64,000 nucleotides of DNA from Siphonodentalium dalli (GCA_032622095.1 CP136062.1:141068351-141132350); one strand, 5' to 3'; positions 10,958 through 22,938 are shown, numbered from the stretch's first letter. The notes: generated from the letters alone by a model not told the origin. Translations and numbers: made by a program.

Positions 10958-12050
10958 TTTGTTACCCTCCTCTCTATTTCCCACCCTTCTGATTGGCCCA
11001 TGTCCTGTCACGTGCCGGGCGACAAATCACACTGTCGCCCGCTGAGCCGGGAGACATTGTTTTTGTCGCCCGCCTGATGTTATATTGCAAGAATATCTCC
11101 AAACACACACTGCAGTAACTCATCTATTTCACATCACTATACGTACTAAAAAATCATAGATCTTATATACCCCACGGATTCGTAATACACGCCAGTTGTG
11201 GTGTTTGCTAATTTGCATATATTTAGTGAACACTAATATTCGAACTTTTAAGTTGATATTTTTATCGGACAAGCGTTATTATTTACTTTTTACATCGAAA
11301 CATCTCGGTGAATCAATTTGTCCATGTCGACATTATGATGCAATATTGAAAGAGAGGATCCCTTGAGGTTGGTTGGTTATACATGTTTGCTGGTAGACAA
11401 CGTAATGCATACGTTTGTCGCGAATGAATGGTACTGTACGCTTATCCTCCGCGATGTCTGCAATGTGATCATAGAAGTATTTTATGTGAGGATCGCCATG
11501 GGCACCGACACATATGAATGTACATTAATGAAATTGACAACTTCCCAATAGCTTTTGGGGAAGACCGCTATGAAATGAACATCGCGAGTAAATTGCGCGC
11601 ACAAGACGACATTGAATATGCCACATTGCAGAAGACGAGAACATACCTATATGGCTTATTGGTTTACATTGCATGGACCGATATTGACGATTTAACCACC
11701 AAATTGATCGTAAATAAACGCGGATTATCAAACGCTTAACAGCTTGACTATCGTTTATGGAACAGAAATGCTATGGGACGATAAGTTTTACTGACAATAT
11801 ACATAATCGGGAAAGAAAGCACTCGTGACTCAGTGCAACATCGTGCGTGTGGATGGCAAGGATTTTATTCTGTGGTATAATCGGATAACAAAACAGTTGT
11901 TGCCCTTCTTCTCGGGAGACATTGAGATTTGTCACCCGCTCGAGAACGGAATGTTTCCCTCGGAGCTTCGCTCCTCGGGAGACATTCCGTTCTCGAGCGG
12001 GTGACAAATCTCAATGTCTCCCTCGACAACGGGCGACAACTGTATAATAT
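10958..12050. mobile_element. 1.1-kb hairpin-ended element, copy C1, inside foldback A
   Basis: The same sequence occurs at 26626-27724 in a different host repeat, which fixes both ends. It starts near TTTGTTACCCTCC and ends near ACTGTATAATAT. Uninterrupted relatives of the host site (39781 and, inverted, 16110) lack it. The right end is a large hairpin; the left end carries the related motifs GGGCGACAAA and GGGAGACATTG. No clear target duplication and no TC...CTRR ends are seen, so it fits neither a standard cut-and-paste element nor a canonical Helitron. A 62-codon frame (11363-11551) is open in both copies but has no recognisable features. Confidence 0.8.
11893..12043. repeat. ~150-bp palindrome at the right end of element C1
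   Basis: The arms begin ACAGTTGTTGCCC and end GGGCGACAACTGT. The inner arms (11914-12022) GGGAGACATTGAGATTTGTC / GACAAATCTCAATGTCTCCC continue as a near-perfect match through CTCGAGAACGGAATGT. The loop contains CGGAGCTTCGCTCC. The strand could form a very stable cruciform or hairpin, and frames on both strands here are mirror images, not genes. Confidence 0.9.
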
Positions 12051-12239
12051 TCCTTGACGGATATTTTTGTCCGATATCACGTTTTCCCAAATGCCGGTAT
12101 AATCCGGTCAAAGCCAAAACGACGCTAATAACGCAATGTCTGTTTCGAATCAATGAGTGTTATTGCTATTATTACTCCAGCCATGATTATATATGTGCAG
12201 GAGATACTCGGGCTAGGATTCCTCTTATACCTGAGTTGA

Positions 12240-12800
12240 GGAATATTCGCCCAAATCCAAGATGGCGGCCAAAATGGCCACCAGAAATAGAAAAATCACC
12301 GAAAATCGCTGATTTTAACATCAGTGAGAGTTATTGTCACGACAACTCCACACCTGCTTACTATTGTGGGTTGGGAACACTTAGTTGAATAACTTTCCTT
12401 ATATTGCATCCAAATAAAAGTCCCCCAAATCCAAAATGGCGCCCACAATGGCCGACAAATTTTGAAAAATCACCGAAATTCCCTCATGTTCACATCATTG
12501 GGCATTATTGTCGAGAAAACTCCACACATGCTGACAGTTGAGTTGTAAATACTGAGGTGAAGTAATTACCTTTCATCCCATGCAAGAAATGGTTTTCCAA
12601 ATCTAAGATGGCGGCCAAAATGGCGACCGATATTTGAAAACACGCCTACATTCCTTTACTTTCTTACGATGGGCGTAATGGTTTCGCGAATTCTACCCAC
12701 CATCACATGTTGATATGGAGTATTGGTATGAAGTATTCATTTGAGTTTGTCAATTGATACTCAAGGTCAGGATGGCAGCTAAACTGGAGGCCAGAAATTG
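12240..12800. repeat. ~170-bp degenerate tandem units with YY1-like boxes (left arm of A)
   Basis: Boxes reading AAGATGGCGGCCAAAATGGC or variants recur at about 12259, 12435, 12605 and 12770, that is every 165-176 bp. The sequence between boxes is related (CACCGAAAATCGC / CACCGAAATTCCC; TTATTGTCNNGANAACTCCA). The mirrored set is in the right arm (about 15540-15920). AAnATGGCGGC is the known binding consensus of the zinc-finger factor YY1; whether it is bound here is inference. Confidence 0.75.
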
Positions 12801-15416
12801 AAAAGAAATCGATATATTCACATACAAATTTCAACTTTTTGTCATAGTATCGATATGTATGGACGAAACTATACACAAACCATATATTAGTTCAACTTAA
12901 AACGTATCAAAACGTATAACATTGATCGGGTCCTTCTGGAAGTACGAAAACCCACACTTAATATAGCGATGTGTCATTTCGAAATCCATTTGATACTTCT
13001 AATGGCCGTAACCGTAAGTGCGCCGAATAACCACATTAGAACAATTACCTGGTTAAAGATTCTGATTTGCCACGTCCTTAATGATCTGGACCAGTTTCCA
13101 TTTCTTTGCCTGATAAATCTAGGTCGCTCACACCGACAAAGTATTCAACACTTCCTGTGAGAAGGGTCCCTTTAATCATAACGTTTCAAACAATTAATTT
13201 CCCGGTGTCTGGCTTAAGATTTTAGATGCTTGCTAAATATGGGATTTGTTCGTCATCTTGAACTAGAAAGGCATATGGTCGATAAGTATACAAGCTTACA
13301 GAAGGTCATCTCTATGTATGTCTTTCTCATACCCCGTGGGGATAATGATATGTATACATGGCGAACTTCCCAGTTAACTAGTCACTTCGCAATAGATGGT
13401 TCAACTCACAAACTTAGCGAACGTATTGGCATACGTGGACAACTTCGGCAGTGTTTCGGAGGTAGCTAGCTGTCTCATTCCCTTGGACAGATGCCTATCT
13501 GCTAAGGAGAAGACCATAATGTACCGACTACCCACACTTCTTGATCATGATCCTAAGCAAACTGTGTGACGTCCCGCAGTCGTATCGTCGAATAGCTCCC
13601 AGCAGAGAAGAACAATACTCGCGGTGCTAATTTGTGGACATGCGCCATGACAGTGGGAATGAAATGGGCCACGGTATACAACCCTACACCAGGTGCATGT
13701 TTCAATATAGAATGTCATGCGTGTTGGTCTTTTTGGTGTGGTAAGATTGTATTTCCACATCCGTTTCAAGGCCGTTCTGAATCAACATGACCAGACGTAT
13801 AATTTTGTCTGGATAATACTATCATAGCCAGTCGGATGGGCTAAAGGATAATGTCTTTATGGAATGAAGGTATGCATTGTTGTTATGATCTCTCAGGGTT
13901 AGTGTCAGATGTGGACGCTATTATTCAAGAAAATGTCAGGAACTGTGGTGCATTTATTTCACTGTGTGTTTAAAGAACAATTTATAGTCTCGATGGCATT
14001 GGATGTGGACGTTGGTGAACGTGACCTTTATGATCATATAGCTTTATATTATATAACTTTAGAATATAGTAGTTAAGATGTCTCATGCAGGACAATGGTT
14101 TTGAATGGTGATGTTACCAATAAATCACTTGTTGTACCCAACGTTGGTTAAACTGAATGCAAGATCTCATCAAAGTAACATTCCTCTAGATGTTCTTCGC
14201 GTTGAACATTTCACCCTTGTGTTGATGGCATTGTACTTTCTTGAACCATACCGACCACCGCCCAGCGTGAGTATGACATATTATCGGTAACTATCAAATG
14301 CATCGTCCTGAAGACTACATCCCAGTCTGGTGGGGCTTATATAGTAGTAGCCAATGGTACACGTCTGGTTCGTTGATTAAGAACGGCTTCCAAGCGGATT
14401 GAAAGATACAATCTTAGCATACAAGGAAAGCAAAGCCACATGAGATCATGTCTGAATCTAAAACATACCCAAAGAAGGGGCGGTGCAGTCATGGTCCAAT
14501 TTCATTTCCACTATCATGACACATGCCCACAAACTAGCACAGCATGTATTGTTAGTATCTGCTTGGATCTGTACGGTGAGACGATTGATGGACGCCACCA
14601 GGACTGTTCTTATGGTCATGGTCAAGAAGTGTGGGTATATTATGCATTATGGTCTTCTACGCCATAGCAGAAAGGCATCCGTCAAATGTTAGGCTTTCAA
14701 CATTCGAAGCCATATACAGAAGTTGTCCGGCTACGTCAGTACGTGAATATGTGAATTGATGAACCATATATTGAGAAGTGGCTGGATGGGAAGATCACCA
14801 GATGTACAGTTTGTTATCCACATTAGATAACCAAATCTGAAAAATATCCCATATGTAGCATCTGAATTATACCATAAGCTACCACGAATGAAGCTCGCCA
14901 AGAATAAGGATAAGAATTCTCAGCTTTCGAGACAAACACGTGAGCTTGACACCGGCATATGTGTTGTTTGAAACATTCCGATTAGTGGGACCCTTCTACC
15001 AAGAAGTGTAGAAAACTGTGTTGGAGTGAGCGAGATAGATTAATGTGACGAGACGGATGCTGATCCAGATAATGCTGAATGTGGCAAATCAGAATAAGCT
15101 CAGGTACTGTTGTTTTGATTCTTGGAAGTCATAATATGACTATTCGGCGCACCCATATACGGTTACGACCATTATGGGCGCTTAGTGGAGAATGGATTTC
15201 TAAATGCCACATCGCGATTATTGTGGGTTTTCATCATTCCAGAAGGCGACGACCTATGTTGGAACTAATAGATGGCTTATGTACCGTTTCGTCCAATGCA
15301 TACATATTGATATTATGACAAAAAGTTGAAATTAGTATGTGACAATTTCGACTTCTTTTCAATTTCTGGCCGCCAGTTTGGCAGTCATCTTGATTGTGAG
15401 AGTTGGCCAAACTCAA

Positions 15417-15471
15417 ATGAATACTTCATATCAATGTTCCATATGAATACTTCATATCAATGTTCCATATG
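15417..15471. repeat. 27-bp tandem duplication
   Basis: GAATACTTCATATCAATGTT is repeated twice head-to-tail inside the right arm of foldback A. The equivalent place in copy B (46040-46075) has one unit. Confidence 0.85.
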
Positions 15472-16583
15472 GGTAGAATTCAAGTAACAATAACACCCAT
15501 AGTAAGAAAGTAAAGGAATGTAAGCTTGTTTTCAAAGTTCGGACACCATTTTGGCCGCCATCTTCGATTTGGAAAACAATTTCCTTCATCAGATGCAAGG
15601 TAATTACTTCACCTCAGTATTTACAACTTAACTGTCAGCATGTGTGGAGTTTTCTCGGCAATAATGCCCAATGATGTGAACATGAGGGAATTTCGGTGAT
15701 TTTTCAAAATTTGTCGGCCATTGTGGGCGCCATTTTGGATTTGGGGGACTTTTATTTGGATGCAATATAAGGACAGTTATTCGACTAAGTGTTCCCAACT
15801 CACAATAGTAAGCAGGTGTGGAGTTGTCGTGACAATAACTTTCACTGATGTTAAAATCAGCGATTTTCGGCGATTTTTCTATTTCTGGTGGCCATTTTGG
15901 CCGCCATCTTGGATTTGGGTGAATATTCCTCAACTCAGGTATAAGAGGAATCCTAGCCCGAGTATCTCCTGCACATATATAATCATGGCTGGAGTAATAA
16001 TAGCAATAACACTCATTGATTCGAAACAGACATTGCGTTATTAGCGTCGTTTTGGCTTTGACCGGATTATACCGGCATTTGGGAAAACGTGATATCGGAC
16101 CAAAATATCCGTCAAGGAATATATATTATGGTCCTCGTGCGTTCGCCAATGACTCTTCTAGACGATAAATGTATAAAATCGCGTCAAGGTGCCAATATTT
16201 TCCCACAGAGACAAACGAAAGGTGGTGAAATGTCCGAAAAATATCAAATTTTCACATTTCGGCGGCCATCTTGGCCGCCATATTGGATTTTTTGTGTCGG
16301 ATTTTTGGCTAATTTGTAAGGGTTGTATATTACCATAACGAATCGAACGGAAAACAAGACCGCATGTGACATCATCGTTACTATAACGGCGATCAAAGAA
16401 ACCTGGTGCATATAACAAAAATGGCCGCCATGATGGACGCCATCTTGTCTGGAGTCTCTGCGGCCACTTTTTTTTCTTGTTAACAAGTGAAAAAAATTAG
16501 AGGAGACCTTAAGGAAGAAAATTAGTGGGGTGAAGTTAAGTCCTGGGGGGGGGGGTGCAGAGGTCTACCAATATCTCCTGGAC

Positions 16584-16927
16584 TATATTGGCCACAAAAC
16601 GGAACAGAGTGCTTTTTTTAGATTGGTCATACATCAATGATGACCAATCTAATAAAACACTTGTAAATTTGACATATAATTAGAATCAATATATTATTAC
16701 TGCACATTTAATTAAATTTTAAGTTTTAACTGCAATATTTAAAAATGAGTTTACTAATAGTACTAGTAGGCCTAATAGTACTTTAACCTATTCACGGAAT
16801 TACAGAAGAGCAGGTGTATTACTGTATACAACTACTGAACTAATGGTTTATATGGTAGTTTTCAATGAGGAATTTGAGTCCGAATTTCATGGTGCATGCT
16901 GATTTTTTTTACAAAAGGGCCCAAGTT
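16584..16927. other. Spacer with a short hairpin
   Basis: AT-rich spacer. A small palindrome AGATTGGTCA...TGACCAATCT lies at 16620-16650. No gene seen. Confidence 0.6.
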
Positions 16928-17342
16928 TATGGGAGGCCAAATTCACATTTAATAATGAATTGCGCTTAAAAGGCTTAAGCCTTAAGCGCAATTCATGGTT
17001 ATATGTAACTAAACACCCCTGGTGAATAAATAGGTTTATCCATAACTTAACCTTAACTCCTGTTGACATTTCGCCTCTTGGTTTCATTGATTTGGATGGG
17101 TAGGGAGCTAGCCCAACTTCTTTATCAAAATGACTGACTTGCAATAGTATCACCTTCTGTTTTAGTTGGAGCGACTCGTGATAGCATTATATTATCTTCG
17201 GTATATTATACTATATATTAGTTGGGGCTACTTGCAATAGCATTACTTTCTGTATTAGTCGGGGTGACTTTGATTTTCTTCAATTTTCAAGTATACAGGC
17301 ACACCATATGAGGGAAGCAACTTCAAGCAAGCCCTCGGTGAC

Positions 17343-18588
17343 GCTGAAATGGTCACTGTCACCCCCTTTCGTTCAGTTGGGTACCCAGCTTTTTGTCCCC
17401 CGACGTTTCCGTCGGAGGACTATAGAAATGACCCTCGTCCGTCCGTGCGTCCGTGCGTCCGTGTGTCCGTGCGTCCGAGATTGGGTACCTTCATGGTGTA
17501 ATCAACTCCTCCTACAGTTTTAAACGTAGAGATTTGAAACTCTGGGATATTGTTCCTAACATGTTGGTGATTTGCAACATCTATAAAGCTAATCAAAAAT
17601 ATAATTTTTTCCATATTTTTGGGGGGGTTTTCGACTTAGAAAATTTGGAACATTTTTGCCTTTTGGATGAGATTGGGTACCTTCATGGTGTAATCAACTC
17701 CTCCTACAGTTTTAAATGTAGAGATTTGAAACTCTGGGATATTGTTCCTAACATGTTGGTGATTTGCAACATCTATATAGCTAATCAAAAATATCATTTT
17801 TTCCATATTTTTGGGGGGTTTTCGACTTAGAAAATTTTGAACATTTTTGCCTTTTGGATGAGATTGGGTACCTTCATGGTGTAATCAACTCCTCCTACAG
17901 TTTTAAATGTAGAGATTTGAAACTCTGGGATATTGTTCCTAACATGTTGGTGATTTGCAACATCTATATAGCTAATACAAAAATATCATTTTTTTCGTGT
18001 TTGCATGCATTTGTTCATCGGGTTGTTTTGTCCAAGAAATTTTGCGGTGGTTTGCAACATCTATATACTGTATAACATTGTTGCAAATAGTATCCTACAA
18101 ACAAATCCAATCATGAAGTTTACCACTCGAGTCGGGGGACATGTGGTCTGCGACCTTTTATTAAAATTTACAGTTGGGTACCCAGCTTTTATAAAATTTA
18201 CAGTTGGGTACCCAGCTTTATGAAATCTCACACAGAACGTGATTTATTAATTATTTGATTGCCGTTTGTTTTTTTTCCAAATGAACCTGTTAAGTTTACG
18301 ATGCTTGAAATATATTAACAGCGGAAAAGAATTGTAGATCTTGCAGATCGACTACTGTACTGAAGTGTTCCCCTATCGTATTGCGATAATTGCCAACCAA
18401 CCCCTGGAGCACGGAAAAGCTACAAACGTTGTCGGCCATGTTGAATTAAAGGTCACGTGTAACATTGGCGAGATTTCATAAAGCTGGGTACCCAACTGTA
18501 AATTTTATAAAAGCTGGGTACCCAACTGTAAATTTTAAAAAGCTGGGTACCCAACTGAACGAAAGGGGGTGACAGTGACCATTTCAGC
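17343..18588. mobile_element. 1,246-bp element with 52-bp inverted ends and 9-bp target duplication (Mutator-like size)
   Basis: The terminal inverted repeats are perfect for about 52 bp, starting GCTGAAATGGTCACTGTCAC and including GTTGGGTACCCAGCTTTT. The flanks are an exact 9-bp direct repeat, CTCGGTGAC (17334-17342 and 18589-18597). Nine-bp duplications with long inverted ends suggest a Mutator-like non-autonomous element; other superfamilies with 8-10 bp duplications are possible. Inside are a CCCCCGACGTTTCCGTCGGA / TCGGGGGACATG pair with a CCGT microsatellite and a three-unit tandem repeat. A second internal palindrome uses GGGTACCCAGCTTTTATAAA (18160-18222 against 18476-18535). Confidence 0.85.
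17475..17995. repeat. ~190-bp tandem repeat, three units
   Basis: Units begin GATTGGGTACCTTCATGGTG at about 17480, 17670 and 17860 and are more than 95% alike over the first 130 bp. Each stays open in one frame, giving a repeated GYLHGVINSSYSFK peptide. There is no start or splice context that would make it a gene. Confidence 0.9.
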
Positions 18589-18604
18589 CTCGGTGACACC
18601 ACAT

Positions 18605-18990
18605 TCATACTATATGATATGACCATGGAAATACTATTGATTTGTGCAAGAGATGCTGATTTAATAAAAAAAACTAGAGCTCGAGGACTGAGACACCAAA
18701 GCTCCAGGAATGAGACACCAATTATTTTGCACAGGGATGCTGATAATATGAAAATAGGGGTTTTTTTTCCCCTGATTTAACTCAATAAGTAAACCATATG
18801 AGGTAAGCAAGCCCTCATGCAGTGACACCACATGCATGCTGTAGTATATGACCATAGTAAGGGCCCAAATCTGTGCAAAAATACATTAAAAAACAACATA
18901 CAAAAAATTACTAGAGTTCCGGGAAGGAGACATCAATTCTTTGGATATAGGGTTGCTGATAATATGTAATTAGGGATTATCATTGTTGAA
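18605..18990. repeat. Short diverged tandem units
   Basis: A motif GGGATGCTGATAATATGAAA and variants, preceded by GAGACACCA, recurs three times (about 18650, 18733 and 18950). Weakly conserved. Confidence 0.5.
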
Positions 18991-19109
18991 CACATACTCA
19001 CAGTTGGCTGTTGAGTACCCAGGCTAATTAAAACAGGTTAAAATTAGCCCATTGCTCCTCTTTTGTTGCTAGGTGATACACCAGGTCATGCCAATAGTTT
19101 ATGGGTAGG

Positions 19110-19260
19110 TTAGATAGTAGTCACAATTACGCTTAAGCGCAATTAATTGCGCTTAAGCGCAATTCATTACGCTTAAGTGTAAATGCCCTATTTGTGCTTT
19201 AAGCACAATATGTGGTATTTGCGCTTAAGCGCAATTATTTGCGCTTATTTGCAATTCATT
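19110..19260. repeat. CTTAAGCG palindrome cluster
   Basis: Seven or so copies of ATTGCGCTTAAGCGCAATT and degenerate forms occur in 150 bp, each self-complementary. Similar clusters are at 16955-17000 and 22960-23330. They form the subterminal region of the TATGGGAGG-ended elements. Confidence 0.85.
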
Positions 19261-19292
19261 ATTAAATGTGAATTTGCCCTCTCATACAAGTT

Positions 19293-20540
19293 AGGGTTTT
19301 AAATTTTAGCCTTTAGTTTAGGGGATAAACCCCAAATTTCCAATTTGGGGATATACGGGTTTCAACCATTTGCACCCAGATTTCACCCAATTTTTTGGTT
19401 CAACCCTGTTTCCCAGATTGTACTCCCACAAACTCTTTTTTTTTCTCTCCCAAATAAGTTTAATTTACTATTCAATAATATTGATAATCATTGTTCCATT
19501 TAAAAACATTTTTAAGTGCTAAAATAAGGGTCTCACTCTCAGGGGCCTGAACCCCAATTTTGTGTTGAAAACCCTTTGGTCAAAATTAGACCTCCTAATT
19601 AAATAATTTTTCTCTCTCATTCACTTCAATTTAGTAGTAATTATCATTTATAGTATTTGTCTGATAGATTTTGGACAAATTGTCATAAAAATAGGGTTTA
19701 TTCAGAGTCAGAACCCCAATTTAATGAATAAACACATGTTTTGTTGATCAAAATCTGTAATAATATATCATATAATCACTCTTACGAATTTCGGGACAAC
19801 CCGCCCTCATTTATCGGGACAACCCGTCCCCAAAATAGCACATTGCTCCACCAGCGCAGTTCCCATCAAGAAATGGTTATATTATATATTCGAGTCTCCC
19901 AAGTCCTTCCAACTGCATGTTTTGTAGATTTTATTTTCCTGCTTTACAGAAGAAATTTAATCATTTACAAATTTCCAGGATTCACTAAAGATGGATTATC
20001 TCTTCCTCTAACATGTGTTGTATAGTTTACTGGTTATAAAATTATAAAAATAAGCCGGAGATACCATTAAAATACTGGAAATTGATTGTATACTATTATA
20101 ATACTAATTGATAGAAGTGTTTCCAGGCAAGGGTCTTCGATTCATATTTATTATGTTATACACAGGAAACTATAAAATAATTGTTACAGAAAGAGATAAT
20201 TATTAATCCATCTGTTAGAGTAAGGATTTTTCAAGTTGTGTGTTTTCAAGAATGGGAGTGTATCACACTGAGCCAAATTCAATATATGATGGTCAGATAT
20301 TTCAAAAACTAGAAATTTTTTGTACAGCCTTTTCATTGTTTTAGTAATTTTCTGACTACAATGTAGATTGTGTACAAAACATGATTTCTTTATTAGTCTA
20401 TGATGAAGACAAAACTATTTTTGAACAAATTGTGTGTTAGACTTACAAACTGAAGGGATTTCCAAACACCTTGCGATGCTATATTTTTACAATTTAAAGT
20501 GTTCTAAGAGGAAAGTTCAAATAATTTTGCACATTTCATG
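19293..20540. other. Unassigned AT-rich DNA
   Basis: Phrases such as AACCCCAATTT and CCCAAATTTCCAATTTGGGG recur between 19300 and 19740, suggesting an old diverged repeat. Nothing coding is supported; the 19741-20025 (+) frame has no recognisable domain. Confidence 0.45.
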
Positions 20541-21000
20541 ACTGGAGCTTCCTGAAATTTTGCAAAAACACTATACCAATGCATTCTCTTATATATGCCA
20601 GTCTCCCATTGGCAGACTCACATATTTAAGAGAATTCATTGACCTAACAACATTTATCTTGACTATGCAAGCCAGTGCATTCTTTTATATATACAAGGTG
20701 CCATATGGGAGACCATTATTTATGATTAATCCTTCCATAACTGGAGCTTCATGAATTTTTTTGAAAACCTGTGCCAATGCATTCTCTTATATATGCGAGT
20801 CTCCCATAGGATGCCTTGCATATATAAGAGAATGCATTAAGCTAACAATACTTGTATTGAACTTCTAAGCCAGTGCACTCTCTACTGATTGTTTTTTTCT
20901 ATTTATGCCCCAACATTTGTTAAACAGACAAAAATTCAAAAAAATGTCATTTTTGGAAAAGTATCATGACTGAAGGATTAATCTCAGTCATAAGTTAATT
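20540..21000. repeat. Palindromic repeat family, TTCTCTTATATATGCGAG units
   Basis: Two hairpin units (about 20578-20645 and 20776-20840) read GCATTCTCTTATATATGC, then GAGTCTCCCAT, then the complement GCATATATAAGAGAATGCAT. They are bordered by ACTGGAGCTTCNTGAA. Two further units are at 54018-54165 within an SS18 intron, next to GGAAGCTCCAGTCATGGAAG, the same border in inverted orientation. This is probably a dispersed foldback MITE. Confidence 0.75.
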
Positions 21001-21957
21001 TTAATCACCAAAAACACCAAAACAAATGCCATGAGAAAAGCAGGGTATATGGATTTAAATTATTTCAATTTGCTCTGGAGGGGGGGGGGGGGGGTGTTAA
21101 TATATATTCAGACACGTATGTTACTTTTTTACCTTTGACCATTTCTGCAATTCACCCAGCCCCGCAACCAATTTCTTTCCCTCTTTACAACTGTTTTCCC
21201 CAAGCATTTTTCAACACCCCTCCTCATCTGTCTGTCTGAATATATATGTGGAGATTCTATGAGGAAAACAAATATTTTTTTCCTCACAGAAACCCCACTG
21301 TGAAAATATTTCAGTGAATTTTGTGTTAACTAAAGCTATTGTTCTTGTTTAATATTACAGTTTTCACCACTTTTACATGAAATATTGCTCGATTGGCTTA
21401 AAGATGGATCATCTCTTCCTAAATTGTTTTCTATAATTTCTAGGGTATAAAATAATAATGATAAGTCAAGTTGTCAAAGACACCAGTCCAGAAACGCTTC
21501 TATCATTTAATATTACAACTGATTGATAATCAGTTGGGACAATCTTTTTTTACTATTTTCCTGCTTGCTATGCTCCGAACGTTTTCTCAAGCAGTAAAAT
21601 GTCACAAATTATTTGTAGGTATACTAGTATATATACCAGAAAATTCAAAATAGAATGAACAGTAATTGATTGAAGCATTTCCGGACATTATTTTATACCC
21701 AGGAAAATATATAAAACTTGTAATAAGAATATATAGACCATCTTTAAACTGTAATCAAAATATGAAACAGAGATTATTCCTTAAGAAATAATTTCAAGAG
21801 AGGGCACTGATTTTCTAACCTTTCAACTCAATCAACCTATATAATTAGGAGGCACAAGTTTGAAGTCAGAATCACTGAGTGCATTCTATTTACAACCGAA
21901 GGGGTTCAGAAACTTTTTTTTTAAACTCAATATACATGTGATTGGTATATACACATG
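21001..21957. other. Unassigned AT-rich DNA with a poly-G tract
   Basis: A run of about 17 G at about 21079-21095 is the only marked feature. I see no exon and no repeat partner. Confidence 0.45.
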
Positions 21958-22111
21958 TACAGTAATGCTCTAATTAATCGACCTCTTAACCAAAGCAGAA
22001 TTATGGGTAACTTTTCAGGATTTAGTCGGAAATATATTTCCGACTAAATCCTGAAATGTTACCCATAATTCTGCTTTGGTTAAGAGGTCGATTAATTAGA
22101 GCATTACTGTA
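21958..22111. mobile_element. 154-bp palindromic Stowaway-like MITE
   Basis: Near-perfect palindrome with ends TA-CAGTAATGCTCTAATTAA and its complement, and a centre at GGAAATATATTTCC near 22032. TA at both borders plus CAGTAATGC ends fits a Tc1/mariner-type (Stowaway) MITE. A relative with the same CAGTAATGCxC start and shared arms lies at 22572-22795. Confidence 0.85.
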
Positions 22112-22571
22112 TGTACTGATAACCTATTTTAGTATGAAATTTTCTCCAGTCTTCATATATGCTATTACCATACGCTTGTGTATATATGCATTTTGTTATG
22201 AGAGGCCAAAAGTAACAATTATCGGTGAATCACTCATCCATAGAGAACCAGGTTCATTTTAACTTCAGACTGTCAGCGAGGTGGCGACGATGTCACAGTG
22301 GGGTTGTCTCCCCCCCCCATAAATGTTTCCTTCCAAGTGGCCAGTTTCATACCGGTATAATCTGGATGAATCGTATCATTTAGTATAAGGTATATTGCAG
22401 TCTGATAGATATCCAGACTCGTATTAAAGAAAGAAATGAAACACGGTCTAATTTTATTTAGACTGGGTCTATTGATATGTTTTTTTTTAAATAACGTGAA
22501 CTTTGTCACAATTTGGGATTTAAAAAAAAATAAAATGTGTCCAATTGGCGCGTTGTCATCAGATAACTTAA
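22112..22571. other. Unassigned DNA between two palindromic MITEs
   Basis: No repeat or exon supported. The minus-strand frame 22273-22728 runs into the neighbouring MITE and is not a gene. Confidence 0.5.
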
Positions 22572-22795
22572 TACAGTAATGCCCAAAGTAATTAAGTAAT
22601 TGACTACTTAACCACAGCAGAATTATGGGTAATTTTTCAGGATTTAGTTGGAAATATGGATTGTTGCCATTCATCGGAAAGCTCTCGACGAGAGCTTTCC
22701 AACGAATAGCAACAAGCCATATTTCCAACTAAATCCTGAATTATTTTCCATAATCCTGGTGTGGTTAAGGGGTCATTACTTTGGGTATTACTGTA
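22572..22795. mobile_element. 224-bp palindromic Stowaway-like MITE, second copy
   Basis: Ends are TA-CAGTAATGCCCAAAGTAAT and its near complement; the inner arms share CAGCAGAATTATGGGTAA and CAGGATTTAGTTGGAAATAT with the first copy. The loop is an extra palindrome (GGAAAGCTCTCGACGAGAGC) absent from the first copy. Confidence 0.85.
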
Positions 22796-22938
22796 TGTTC
22801 TTTTTCAAAGGATTTTTTTCAAAAGCAACGCATGACAGTTGTGGGAAACGACAAAACATGTGGTGAGAAATGGCCAAATATATGGTGCGAAACAACCAAA
22901 CACGTGGGGCAAAGTGTATGAAACAACAATAGTACACA

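Larger units (their letters stand above)
10496..16583. mobile_element. Foldback element, copy A (~5.0 kb without its insertion)
   Basis: The two halves are imperfect reverse complements over their whole length. Both outer ends start GTCCAGGAGATATTGG, then GACCTCTGCACCCCC. Going inward, both arms carry the CACTTGTTAACAAGAA motif, AAGATGGCGTCCATC, several 'AAGATGGCGGCCAAAATGGC' boxes and GTGGCATTT/ATCGCGAT blocks. The symmetry centre is near 14.05 kb after allowing for the 1.1-kb insertion in the left arm. No protein longer than about 125 codons is encoded and none is recognisable, so the element is non-autonomous. Copy B at 39.3-48.1 kb reduces to the same size when its insertions are removed. 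No convincing target-site duplication was found. Confidence 0.85.
16928..19286. mobile_element. ~2.36-kb inverted-repeat element with CTTAAGCG motifs
   Basis: The termini match for about 35 bp with few mismatches: TATGGGAGGCCAAATTCACA, then TTTAATAATGAATTG, against the complement of 19250-19286. Both sides are flanked by CAAGTT (16922-16927 and 19287-19292), a possible 6-bp target duplication. Immediately inside both ends are palindromic GCGCTTAAGCGC-type clusters. A separate element (17343-18588) sits inside. A shorter relative with the same TATGGGAGG ends is at 22939-23364. No coding region is seen. Confidence 0.65.

Noticed and set aside
10958-12050. Canonical Helitron
   Set aside because: A terminal hairpin is present but the 5' TC and 3' CTRR ends and an A/T insertion point are not evident.
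17853-18075. Repeat peptide GYLHGVINSSYSFK as a protein-coding repeat gene
   Set aside because: The frame is confined to the 190-bp tandem core of a non-coding element and changes frame between units two and three.
22273-22728. 151-codon minus-strand frame
   Set aside because: Half of it is the arm of a palindromic MITE; no domain.
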